Assembly: GCA_964497185.1 (NCBI GenBank)
Contig: CAZCBX010000001.1
Coordinates: 62,001 to 126,000, forward strand
Length of the DNA stretch: 64,000 bases
Direction of reading: 5' to 3'
From: CAZCBX01 sp964497185
Lineage (GTDB): Bacteria; Bdellovibrionota_G; JALEGL01; JAGRMV01
Part shown: positions 23,413-31,809 of the stretch, one piece after another
How the letters are laid out: the number at the start of each line of letters is the position of its first letter
Position numbering within the stretch: the first letter of the stretch is position 1
Made by a program: the position numbers and the translations under genes
The notes under the pieces: generated by a model
What the model was told of the DNA's origin: nothing
Databases searched by the model: none
Seen by the model: the letters and a program-made list of their open reading frames with translations, nothing else

Positions 23413-23606
23413 GGTGTAAATCCTTTCTTGTCTTCTTTTTTTCAGAAGGGTGTGTTTGATGCCAAGGGATGTGCAGAAGTCGTGCCAAAAATATTTTATA
23501 ATAAAATTAGGTATTTAGTTAATTTTACAAGGTTGAGTGTTTGATTATCGGTCGGTGCATGGATGTTTTGCACCGTTATTCAACCATCGGCGGCAAACTC
23601 GATGCC

Positions 23607-23634
23607 TTGACATTGGCGCGTTGGGGACCATATT
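23607..23634 (+). promoter_or_regulatory. Possible promoter directly before clpB
   Basis: TTGACA (23607-23612), a 16-base spacer, and CATATT (23629-23634). Transcription would begin at or next to the clpB ATG at 23641, and no good ribosome binding site lies between. A sigma32-type reading (CTTGAC ... ACCAT) is weak. No CIRCE element seen. Confidence 0.4.
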
Positions 23635-23640
23635 TTTGGT

Positions 23641-26208
23641 ATGGATATCAATCAGTTTACGCATAAAGCCCAAGAGGTGTTGCAAAAAGCGTCGATGATG
23701 GCGTTGGAAGGGCAGCATCCGGAGGTCAGTGAGGTGCATTTCTGGCTGGCGTGGCTGGAGGTGGGTCAGAAGTATGCCCATCATCTATTGGATGCAGCCG
23801 GCGTGTCGGTGGAGTCCATGCAGGCTGCTTTAACGCAAGCCAAGGCCAAACTGCCTCAAGTTCAAGGCACCCAGCCGGGCATGAAACCCGCGCTTTCGCA
23901 ATTGATTCAGCAAGCCATGTTGGAAGCCAAGGCACGCAAAGATGCTTATGTGGCGTTGGACCATTTTTTGTTGGCCGCCGCGGCTTTGAAACAGACGTTG
24001 CCTGGTGATTTTACGGTGGCCAAACAAGATGTTGAAAAAGGCATCCAAACCCTGCGAGGAGATGAAACAATGAACAGTCAAAGTGGTGAAGACCAAGCCC
24101 AAGCCTTAGAAAAATACACCCACGATTTAACCCAAATGGCCCGCGAGCAAAAATTGGATCCGGTCATTGGTCGGGATCAAGAAATTCGACGTGTGATTCA
24201 AGTGCTGTCGCGCCGAACCAAAAACAATCCCGTCCTGATTGGGGAACCGGGTGTGGGTAAAACCGCCATTGTCGAAGGTTTGGCCCAACGAATTATCAGC
24301 GGCGACGTGCCCGAGACGTTAAAAAACAAACGGGTGCTTACGCTCGACTTGGGCGCGCTGTTGGCGGGAACCAAATTTCGCGGGGAGTTTGAAGAGCGGT
24401 TGAAAGCCGTACTCAATGAAGTCAAAAAATCAAACGGCCAACTGGTGTTGTTTATCGATGAGCTTCATACCTTGATGGGTGCTGGTGCAGCCGAGGGAGC
24501 GATGGATGCATCCAATTTATTAAAACCTGCTTTGGCACGGGGTGAGTTTCGAACCGTGGGCGCCACTACGCTCAGTGAATACAAAAAACACATTGAAAAA
24601 GATGCGGCCTTTGAGCGTCGGTTTCAGCCTGTTTATACAGGCGAGCCATCGGTGGAAGACACCATTGCCATTTTGCGCGGCTTAAAAGAAAAATATGAAG
24701 TGCATCACGGGGTGCGCATTGCCGATTCGGCCATTCTGGCAGCGGCCAGTTTGTCCAATCGTTATATCACCGATCGTTTTTTGCCCGATAAAGCCATCGA
24801 TTTAATTGATGAAGCGGCCAGTCGACTCCGCATTGAAATTGATTCAAAACCAGTGGCCATCGATGAACTCGATCGAAAAATCATGCAGCTTGAAATTCAG
24901 CGAGAAGCGTTGAAAAAAGAAAAAGATGCGGCTTCCAAACAAACGTTAAAAGAAGTCGAAGAAACCATTGCCGATTTGCAAGAACAGTCCAATGCTCTGA
25001 CGGCGCACTGGCAAAAAGAAAAGAGCATTATTAAAGAGCTTCAAACCATTAAAGAGTCCATGGACCAAGTTCGGGCGCGCATTGAGCAAAGCCAGCGCGA
25101 GGGTAATTTGGAACAAGCGGCCCAATTGCAGTATGGCGAATTGCCTGAGCTGGAAAAAAAATTAAAAGAACAACAAGCCATCATTGAGGACTTTCAAGCC
25201 AATCAAAAAATGCTCAATGAAGAAGTGCAAGATGAAGACATTGCCACGGTGGTTTCCAACTGGACGGGCATTCCGGTCAATAAAATGTTGGAAGGCGAAA
25301 AAGACAAAGTGCGCAACATCCAAAAAGCACTGGGCAAGCAGGTCATTGGTCAACAACAAGCTCTGGAGGCGATTTCCAATGCGGTAAAGCGTTCGCGCGC
25401 GGGCATCAGTGACCCCAATCGTCCCATTGGCTCGTTTATTTTTCTAGGCCCCACGGGTGTGGGTAAAACTGAAACAGCCAAAGCGTTGGCAGAGTTTCTT
25501 TTTAATGACCCCACCGCCATGATTCGGTTGGACATGTCAGAGTACATGGAAAAGCACGCTGTATCCCGAATGATTGGCGCACCTCCAGGTTATGTTGGGT
25601 ATGAAGAAGGTGGCTATTTAACAGAAGCCATTCGCCGAAGACCTTACGCTGTGGTTCTTTTGGATGAAATTGAAAAAGCCCATCCCGATGTTTTTAATGT
25701 GTTGTTGCAAGTATTGGATGATGGCCGTTTAACCGATGGTCAAGGGCGAACGGTGGATTTTCGAAACACGGTGCTGATCATGACATCCAACATCGGTAGC
25801 CCCATTATGTTGGAGCATGCGGGTCAGGACAAATCAACGTATGAGAAAAAAGTGTTGGAACAGCTTCATCAACATTTTCGTCCCGAATTCTTAAACCGTG
25901 TGAATGACATTGTCTTGTACGAGAGTTTGAGTCAGGAAGAAATTGGGCGCATTGTGGACATTCAAGTCAAAGCGTTGGAAAAACGATTGTCGGATTTGGA
26001 TTTAACGGTTCATATCACCGATGAAGCACGCAAAAAAATTGCTCAACTGGGGTACGATCCATCGTTTGGTGCACGGCCTCTCAAGCGTGTGCTGCAGCGG
26101 TATGTGGAAGATCCATTGGCGGACGCATTGTTGGACCATCAGCGGGTGGCCAAAACCTACACCGTTGATGTGGTCAATGATCAGTTGGTGGTGGGTCCAG
26201 GCGAGTAG
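23641..26208 (+). CDS. clpB: ATP-dependent disaggregase ClpB
   Basis: 855 residues, the usual length. Order of parts: N-domain with two Clp_N repeats (1-145), AAA+ 1 with GEPGVGKTAIVEGLA (about 200-214), the coiled-coil middle domain (about 400-525), AAA+ 2 with GPTGVGKTETAKALAE (about 603-618) and the D2-small domain. The two-domain build with the long middle domain separates it from ClpA/ClpC. It resolubilises aggregated proteins with DnaK. The start (MDINQFTHKAQEVL) matches ClpB N-termini; no clear ribosome binding site precedes it. It reads divergently from the CsgG operon and converges with the NYN gene 15 bases on. Confidence 0.96.
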   Translation: MDINQFTHKAQEVLQKASMMALEGQHPEVSEVHFWLAWLEVGQKYAHHLLDAAGVSVESMQAALTQAKAKLPQVQGTQPGMKPALSQLIQQAMLEAKARKDAYVALDHFLLAAAALKQTLPGDFTVAKQDVEKGIQTLRGDETMNSQSGEDQAQALEKYTHDLTQMAREQKLDPVIGRDQEIRRVIQVLSRRTKNNPVLIGEPGVGKTAIVEGLAQRIISGDVPETLKNKRVLTLDLGALLAGTKFRGEFEERLKAVLNEVKKSNGQLVLFIDELHTLMGAGAAEGAMDASNLLKPALARGEFRTVGATTLSEYKKHIEKDAAFERRFQPVYTGEPSVEDTIAILRGLKEKYEVHHGVRIADSAILAAASLSNRYITDRFLPDKAIDLIDEAASRLRIEIDSKPVAIDELDRKIMQLEIQREALKKEKDAASKQTLKEVEETIADLQEQSNALTAHWQKEKSIIKELQTIKESMDQVRARIEQSQREGNLEQAAQLQYGELPELEKKLKEQQAIIEDFQANQKMLNEEVQDEDIATVVSNWTGIPVNKMLEGEKDKVRNIQKALGKQVIGQQQALEAISNAVKRSRAGISDPNRPIGSFIFLGPTGVGKTETAKALAEFLFNDPTAMIRLDMSEYMEKHAVSRMIGAPPGYVGYEEGGYLTEAIRRRPYAVVLLDEIEKAHPDVFNVLLQVLDDGRLTDGQGRTVDFRNTVLIMTSNIGSPIMLEHAGQDKSTYEKKVLEQLHQHFRPEFLNRVNDIVLYESLSQEEIGRIVDIQVKALEKRLSDLDLTVHITDEARKKIAQLGYDPSFGARPLKRVLQRYVEDPLADALLDHQRVAKTYTVDVVNDQLVVGPGE

Positions 26209-26223
26209 GTAATAAAATTTGAG

Positions 26224-26742
26224 TTAAATTTTTTTGAGGGTTTGATGGCGCTTTTTTTCTTTTTTTGATTTTTTGCGCGGGTTGCCTTTTTTGCGTGTGC
26301 CGCGTTTTGGTTTTTTGTACACCACGTCACGGCCTTCTTGCCAAGGCGCATCTTGACTTTCTGACATGCTTTGCTTTGTGTTTTTTTGCTTCAAGCGTTT
26401 TAAAAAATCAATGGCCTCAACAAATGTAGATTGATGCCGATCCGCGCCTTTTTGAATTTTTCGATCCGATGACACCACCACATATTGGTCGTGAGGGTGT
26501 TCTTGCATCCACATAATGATGTGATCATCGGCCGTCTCACCCAGGGGGGAGTATTTGATGCGCACCCCACCATGAATAAAATCATCGCCGTAGGGCGTGC
26601 CTGTGTGCGTGCCATCAAAAAAAAGAATGACGTCGTACCGGGTGGTTTTGTGATAGTCCACCACCGCTTGAATCAACCGATCGCGATCTTTATCTGCGGC
26701 TTTACCAAGTACGTTGTAACCGTCAATGAGAATGGACGCCAT
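26224..26742 (-). CDS. NYN-domain ribonuclease (YacP-like)
   Basis: 172 residues. PIN-like acidic residues of NYN nucleases are visible: LIDGYNVLG (6-14), VILFFDGTHTG (38-48), ADDHIIMWM (71-79) and VVVSSDRKIQ (88-97). Family members cut structured RNA; YacP/Rae1 of Bacillus acts on ribosome-bound mRNA. The last 45 residues are extremely basic (KPKRGTRKKGNPRKKSKKEK), probably for RNA binding. It follows the YD-repeat gene with a TAATG-type one-base overlap, an odd partner, and may simply be co-transcribed. Confidence 0.8.
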   Translation of the reverse strand: MASILIDGYNVLGKAADKDRDRLIQAVVDYHKTTRYDVILFFDGTHTGTPYGDDFIHGGVRIKYSPLGETADDHIIMWMQEHPHDQYVVVSSDRKIQKGADRHQSTFVEAIDFLKRLKQKNTKQSMSESQDAPWQEGRDVVYKKPKRGTRKKGNPRKKSKKEKKRHQTLKKI

Positions 26743-28457
26743 TACAATTCAAAGTCGATACCGGCCGGTGCCAATAATTCCATGTAACCCAACAAAGTGG
26801 TTTTGATTTCCGTGGGGGTGGTGGGCTGGTTGGGGTACAAACGAATTTGGTCGGTTTGACCCAGTGGATCATAGGTGTAGAGAATTTTGGCCGTGCTTTT
26901 ACCCCGCACGTGCTTATCGATGGACGCCACTTTGCCCATGTCGGAATAAGTGAAGTAGATGACATTGCCTGCTTGATCTTGAATTTTTTTCATTTTGCCA
27001 TGGGCTTCATAATCAATTTTAACATTGCGCTTGGTCAACCCTTTCCGGCTGGCCTTCTGGGTATCGCTTTGGCTGATCTGTGCAAAAATAATATTGGCAT
27101 TGGCATCATAGCGATAGCGAATGACTTGGCCGTCGGGTTGCTCAATGGTGGATATGCTGCCAAAACGAGGCTCGTACGCGAAAGTGGTGGTTTGGCCCTT
27201 GGCGTTGGTGCGCGACAACAGTCGGCCTTTGGCGTCGTACTCAAACACGTCGTCAATGCCGTTGGTGCTCTGAATGGATATGGGTTTGCCACAGCAGGCC
27301 GATAAAACGGTGGTGGTGCGAACGCCATTGGCATCGGTGTGTACAATGGATCCTTCGGCATCGTTGTAGGCGTAAGTTTGTGTTTCTCCATTGTTGGTGA
27401 TGGTTGTGATGTCCACCGGACCTTTGCTTTTGTAGGAGAAGGTGGATCGTTTTTTGCCAGGGCCAATTTGCGAAACCACTTGTCCATTTTGGGCATATCC
27501 GATGGCGGTGCTGGTGCCGTCTTCAAATTGCACGTTGGTCATCCAACCATTGGCGTCGTATTCGTAACGCATGGTTTGTTGATCGAGCCCTTTAAAAGAG
27601 ATCAGGCGCAGGTTTTTGTCATAGGTGTATTCAATTTTACGCTGAAAGGAATCCCGAATGGAAGCGATCTTGTCAAAAGCGTTGTAGGTAAGAAACAACG
27701 AATGGCTGCATGCATCGGATATACGGGCCAGACGGCTTTTGGCATCATAGCCAAAATTTAAGTAATTGCCGTTGCGGTCTTCAATGCGTGTAAGGTAGCC
27801 TTTGGCATTGTAGGTTTCTTTCCAGCCGTTGTCATTTTCACGAATAAACCCGTTGCCGGTTTGGGTAAGGTAACTGGTGCCTCGTGCGTTGGAAACATAC
27901 TTACCGCTGGTGGAAACGGCTGAGGCAACCACGTACCGTTGTTTTTGTTTTTCAAAGTACGCATCATCGGTCATGAGCCGTTTTTGAAGCGCGGTGTAAA
28001 ATGCATCACCTTTGCCTTGGGGATTTTTAGAATAAGTGATGTCTTCTTGTTTGCGCTTTTGCACGATGGTGGCAATGGCCTCTGCCTTGCTTTGACCTTG
28101 GCCCTCAATGGGCACGTATTCATTTTCAAAGCCATCGGATTCAATGACTTTGAGGGTGCGGCTTTGACCCACAATAATCTGTACGTCGTAGTTAAACGTC
28201 CATTTGTCGCCAAACGGACCATTGCGGGTGGAAAAGCTATTGTACGAGCGGTACACTTCAAGGGGAAATGCATAACAACTTAGATAGTAATCTTGGAGCG
28301 GTAGAAAAAAATTGCCTGTTCGGGTGTTGATGGGGTCTGGGGCGTGATGAACATACAGCAAATCACCTGCGCGCCCTTGGCCCAAATCGGTTTGAGCATG
28401 CATGGGGAGCGCGAGCCAGAAAGTGCATAAAAAGAGGCCAATGCGTAAATGAGTCAT
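26742..28457 (-). CDS. Exported YD/RHS-repeat protein without toxin tip
   Basis: 571 residues. Signal peptide ends MHAQT. The start of the mature protein (DPINTRTGNFFLPLQDYYL ... YRSYNSFS) is the DUF6531-type entrance of RHS proteins. At least eight YD-type repeats follow (GYLTRIEDRNGNYLNFGYD, GWMTNVQFEDGTSTAIGYA, GRLLSRTNAKGQTTTFAYE). There is no core-closing DPxGLxxGxNxY motif and no variable C-terminal toxin, and no immunity gene downstream. It is therefore a short, stand-alone YD-repeat surface or periplasmic protein. Weak AAAGGA ribosome binding site. Confidence 0.8.
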   Translation of the reverse strand: MTHLRIGLFLCTFWLALPMHAQTDLGQGRAGDLLYVHHAPDPINTRTGNFFLPLQDYYLSCYAFPLEVYRSYNSFSTRNGPFGDKWTFNYDVQIIVGQSRTLKVIESDGFENEYVPIEGQGQSKAEAIATIVQKRKQEDITYSKNPQGKGDAFYTALQKRLMTDDAYFEKQKQRYVVASAVSTSGKYVSNARGTSYLTQTGNGFIRENDNGWKETYNAKGYLTRIEDRNGNYLNFGYDAKSRLARISDACSHSLFLTYNAFDKIASIRDSFQRKIEYTYDKNLRLISFKGLDQQTMRYEYDANGWMTNVQFEDGTSTAIGYAQNGQVVSQIGPGKKRSTFSYKSKGPVDITTITNNGETQTYAYNDAEGSIVHTDANGVRTTTVLSACCGKPISIQSTNGIDDVFEYDAKGRLLSRTNAKGQTTTFAYEPRFGSISTIEQPDGQVIRYRYDANANIIFAQISQSDTQKASRKGLTKRNVKIDYEAHGKMKKIQDQAGNVIYFTYSDMGKVASIDKHVRGKSTAKILYTYDPLGQTDQIRLYPNQPTTPTEIKTTLLGYMELLAPAGIDFEL

Positions 28458-28488
28458 GGAAGTATTATCCTTTGGAACGGTAAAAAAA

Positions 28489-30090
28489 TCAAACCCGTTC
28501 TTTTTCTTGTTGTTTGGTCATGGCCAGCGCAAGCTGATCTTGAATGTGACGGTGATTGGGCTCCAGCTGAGACGCGAGTCGGAATTGAAAAATGGCGCTT
28601 TCGTAGTCTTTTTCACGCATTTTTAAAATGCCCAACTCGTAAAAGGCTTTGGCCGCAGGGGATATGGCCGCGGGCTGCTGATCTTGCGCTTCTGTATCGG
28701 GCGATAGGCTTAAATCGTACTTTTGGCGTTTCTGAACGTTTTTTAACACGCGATGCGCGGACACCATTTTTTTAAACACATCTTTGGCCTGCTTGGAGGT
28801 GTGTTTGTTGTTGAGCCGATAATAACGGTCTGGGTGAAAATGTTTGCAACACTGTCGGTAGGCCAATGTGATCTCGCGTGCGCTGGCATTTTGATCCACA
28901 CCCAAAAGCGCATAATGGGTCATGCCATTCATGTGCTTGGACAAAGTTTCCATGACAATTTTGGGTCCGACACTGCCGGTATGGTGCACAATAAAATCGC
29001 GCAGTGACCCCAAATCGGGCCGGAGTTGAAGCGCCCTGGCCAGTGCTTTAAGGCCGTGTACGGGTTGTCCAAGCATCAAACAAAGTTTGCCCAGCAAAAA
29101 GAAAGATTCGTACTGGGAGGCAAAGTGTTTCATGTTGCTTTCCAGCACGGAAAAAGCCATTTTTTGATAATCGGTTTGTTGAACCAAGTCATGCCGAAAA
29201 ATGGTTTCAATGAGCAAAATGGACAAGCGATGCTGACTGGCATCTTGTTGAAAACTCTGATGGGCGAAATCAATGGCGTCCATGATTTTGTTTTGGGCCA
29301 GCAAGGTCTGAAATGTTTCAATGTTTTGATTTTGCTGCGTGCTGTAGGTTAAGCCTTTTTGATCGGTTTGAGCTGGAGTTTGTGCTTGCTCTTCGCGTGT
29401 TTGAATCATGCCCATTGCAGTAAAAAAAAGCATCCAGGTGTGCAACCGTTTTTCATGGAGCGCGCTGTGTTCACGAACTTTAAACCATGTTCCGTGTTCT
29501 TGAATAAGCGTGGCCACTTGCTTGGCTTCATTGGGTAAATTCTTGGCGTGTTCATTGGTGAGCCAGGACAAAGGTGTGTCCTGTGCTGCATATAAAAATG
29601 GCAAACGATGGCTTGCACCCTCTGTGGACCAGTCTGCACTTTTAAAAAGAAGCATGGAAAAGGCACTGGTAATCAAAGGCACGCTGGTGGGGAAGGGTTG
29701 ATCAATAAAGTTGAGTTGATGTTTTTTTTCCAAAGGCAACCGCCCCAACACATAAAAAAGATGTTTCTTTTTAGCTTCCAAGAGTTGGTGCGACGACCAT
29801 TTCAGTTCCACCGTGGCCAGGTCCCATTGACGAACATTTGGCTGGGTGGCTTGCAGCATGTATCGGCGATATTGCTCTTGGGTTAGGTTTTGCTGATGAT
29901 GCAAAAAGCTGCCCGGCAATTCTTCTGAGTCGGTTGAGCTGGCTGCCAAACAATACCCTTTTTGAAAAATAAATTTTCGGATGACGGGGGTGTGTTCCAC
30001 GACGATGATGCCACTAAGGGCTTGGGTAACCATCACCGCCAGTGCGTCATAAAATTGGGTTCCGTTGAGTTGAGGGCGAGCCGTTTGCAT
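28489..30090 (-). CDS. DUF4388 / J-domain / TPR protein, partner of the adjacent Hsp70
   Basis: 533 residues from the ATG at 30090, just after the Hsp70 stop; a TTG seven codons earlier would overlap it by 17 bases. N-terminal part (LNGTQFYDALAVMVTQALSGIIVVEHTPVIRKFIFQKG) resembles DUF4388/PATAN. Helical TPR-like repeats follow (about 330-370), then a J-domain (about 390-460) with YALLGVDQNASAREITLAYR and the essential HPD in KHFHPDRYYR. The end has a TPR (ALYELG..YESAIFQFRLASQLEPNH type). The J-domain should stimulate the ATPase of the Hsp70 encoded directly upstream. Such fusions are known mainly from deltaproteobacteria; client unknown. Confidence 0.85.
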   Translation of the reverse strand: MQTARPQLNGTQFYDALAVMVTQALSGIIVVEHTPVIRKFIFQKGYCLAASSTDSEELPGSFLHHQQNLTQEQYRRYMLQATQPNVRQWDLATVELKWSSHQLLEAKKKHLFYVLGRLPLEKKHQLNFIDQPFPTSVPLITSAFSMLLFKSADWSTEGASHRLPFLYAAQDTPLSWLTNEHAKNLPNEAKQVATLIQEHGTWFKVREHSALHEKRLHTWMLFFTAMGMIQTREEQAQTPAQTDQKGLTYSTQQNQNIETFQTLLAQNKIMDAIDFAHQSFQQDASQHRLSILLIETIFRHDLVQQTDYQKMAFSVLESNMKHFASQYESFFLLGKLCLMLGQPVHGLKALARALQLRPDLGSLRDFIVHHTGSVGPKIVMETLSKHMNGMTHYALLGVDQNASAREITLAYRQCCKHFHPDRYYRLNNKHTSKQAKDVFKKMVSAHRVLKNVQKRQKYDLSLSPDTEAQDQQPAAISPAAKAFYELGILKMREKDYESAIFQFRLASQLEPNHRHIQDQLALAMTKQQEKERV

Positions 30091-30094
30091 GTCG

Positions 30095-31657
30095 TTAGAC
30101 GAGCACTTCAAAGTGAGGAGACGTACCGAGCTCTTTGATGCGATCCCGTTCTAAGCGTCCTGCTGCGATGAGTTCGATGGATTGTTGTTTGCCCGTTTCA
30201 GGGTTATGGGCTTGTACATTCAAAACGCCATTGGTGTCGATTTCAAAGGTCACCTCGATGGATACCTCTCCCGAGGGTCCAGGTGGCAGGTCATCCAAAA
30301 CAAACTCGCCCAGCAGTTCATTCTGCGTGGCTTTTTTGCTTTCGCCTTGGTACACGCTGATGCGGACTTGTTTTTGATTGTCCACACTGGTGGTGAATCT
30401 TTCGGTGTGATCCACCGGCAAAGGCGTGTTGATTTCAACAATGCGATGAAGCAAACCGCCGCGAATTTCAATACCCAAGGAAAGGGGTGTCAGATCGACC
30501 AGCACAATGTCGCTCTGATGGCCTACCAAGATATCGCCTTGAATGGCAGCGCCAATGGCCACGACTTGATCGGGGTCAATGCTCTGTTTGGGCTCAAGCT
30601 GAAAATAACCTTGTACGTACTCTCGCAAAATCGGCATGCGTGTGGGGCCACCCACCAAAATTAAGCCATCCACATCCGAGCTTCGAATGTCGGAGTGGTT
30701 AAACGCTTCATCGCACACTTGGAAACTTCGTTGTAGCAAAGGGGTGATCATTTGTTTCAGATGGTTTTGCGACAAGGGCAGTGTCATGGGTTCCTGAATG
30801 TTGGGACACACCGATGAATTGAGCTCCACCGATAGTGAAGTGGTGTCTCCCAGATCGATTCGCGCTTTTTCGGCCAGGTCACGCAAGCATGAATAGGATG
30901 AAGGATCGCTACGCAAATCAATGCCGTGTTTTTTTACATAAGCCTCGGCCATCCAGTCCATGAGCTGGTCGTCGAAATCCTCACCCCCCAAGTAAGTATC
31001 ACCCGCGCTGGAGACAACTTCAAAAACGCCATCGCCCAATTCAAGAAGTGAAATGTCAAAGGTGCCGCCGCCCAAATCATAGACAGCCACGGTCTGTTGA
31101 TCATCCTTGCCATAACCATACGCCAATGCGGCGGCCGTGGGCTCATTGATAATACGGATGATGTTCAAACCGGCAATTTTGCCGGCATCCATGGTGGCTG
31201 CTCGTTGGTTGTCATTGAAGTAAGCAGGCACCGTCACCACCGCCTTTTCAAACGTTTGTTGGCAATGGGCCTCGGCGATGCTTTTCATTTTTTTTAAGAT
31301 CATGGCCGATATTTCTTGAAGCATGTACCGCTGTTGATCAATTTCGATGAGCGGCCGATTTTCGCTGCCCTCCACAATGGTGTAAGGCATGATGGACTTG
31401 GCTTTTTTCACTTCGGCTGAAAAAAATTTTCGGCCAATCAGACGCTTGGATGCGTAAATGGTGCGTGAAGGATCACTTTGCAGAGCGGGTTTGGCGTCCC
31501 ACCCTACCGTGATTCGACCCCCCTGGGCGATATGAACAATAGAAGGTTGAATTTTTCGCCCTTGCTCATCTGGAATGACCAGAGGTTTGCCATCTTGAAT
31601 GACACAAACGCAGGAATTGGAAGTGCCCAGATCAATGCCCAAAACAGATTCAATCAT
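30095..31657 (-). CDS. Hsp70 chaperone lacking the C-terminal lid (DnaK/HscA-like)
   Basis: 520 residues, whereas DnaK has about 630. The nucleotide-binding domain is complete: GIDLGTSNSCVC (7-18), INEPTAAALAYGYG, VYDLGGGTFDISLLE, and LVGGPTRMPILREYV. The beta-sandwich substrate domain is present (TPLSLGIEIRGGLLHRIVEINTPLPV), but the sequence stops shortly after it, so most of the alpha-helical lid and the acidic EEVD-like end are missing. A dedicated J-protein follows in the same transcript. This is a second, specialised Hsp70 rather than the housekeeping DnaK; no grpE or canonical dnaJ is near. Confidence 0.9.
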   Translation of the reverse strand: MIESVLGIDLGTSNSCVCVIQDGKPLVIPDEQGRKIQPSIVHIAQGGRITVGWDAKPALQSDPSRTIYASKRLIGRKFFSAEVKKAKSIMPYTIVEGSENRPLIEIDQQRYMLQEISAMILKKMKSIAEAHCQQTFEKAVVTVPAYFNDNQRAATMDAGKIAGLNIIRIINEPTAAALAYGYGKDDQQTVAVYDLGGGTFDISLLELGDGVFEVVSSAGDTYLGGEDFDDQLMDWMAEAYVKKHGIDLRSDPSSYSCLRDLAEKARIDLGDTTSLSVELNSSVCPNIQEPMTLPLSQNHLKQMITPLLQRSFQVCDEAFNHSDIRSSDVDGLILVGGPTRMPILREYVQGYFQLEPKQSIDPDQVVAIGAAIQGDILVGHQSDIVLVDLTPLSLGIEIRGGLLHRIVEINTPLPVDHTERFTTSVDNQKQVRISVYQGESKKATQNELLGEFVLDDLPPGPSGEVSIEVTFEIDTNGVLNVQAHNPETGKQQSIELIAAGRLERDRIKELGTSPHFEVLV

Positions 31658-31769
31658 GTTTGCACTTCATTCTTTTTGGAAAACTGCACGGATAGCGCCT
31701 GAAGGTGTGAATCCATGCAAAAATGGGTTGAGCGCATGTTTTTTTGAAGATAGGCGGCCATTGATCTTT

Positions 31770-31782
31770 CATTGTAACAATG
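31770..31782. promoter_or_regulatory. 13-base palindrome in the Hsp70/threonine-lyase divergent gap
   Basis: CATTGTAACAATG is a perfect inverted repeat with a one-base centre. It lies between two divergent genes and could be an operator or chance. Confidence 0.3.
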
Positions 31783-31809
31783 CTACCTCAAAATTGTGAG
31801 GAAAAAACA

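Noticed and set aside
23413..23640. CIRCE element or strong sigma32 promoter before clpB
   Set aside because: No TTAGCACTC/GAGTGCTAA inverted repeat; the sigma32-like match is poor in the -10 region.
26742..28457. Polymorphic toxin of the RHS type
   Set aside because: No core-closing motif, no toxin domain and no immunity gene; the downstream NYN protein is a housekeeping-type nuclease with a basic tail, not an immunity protein.
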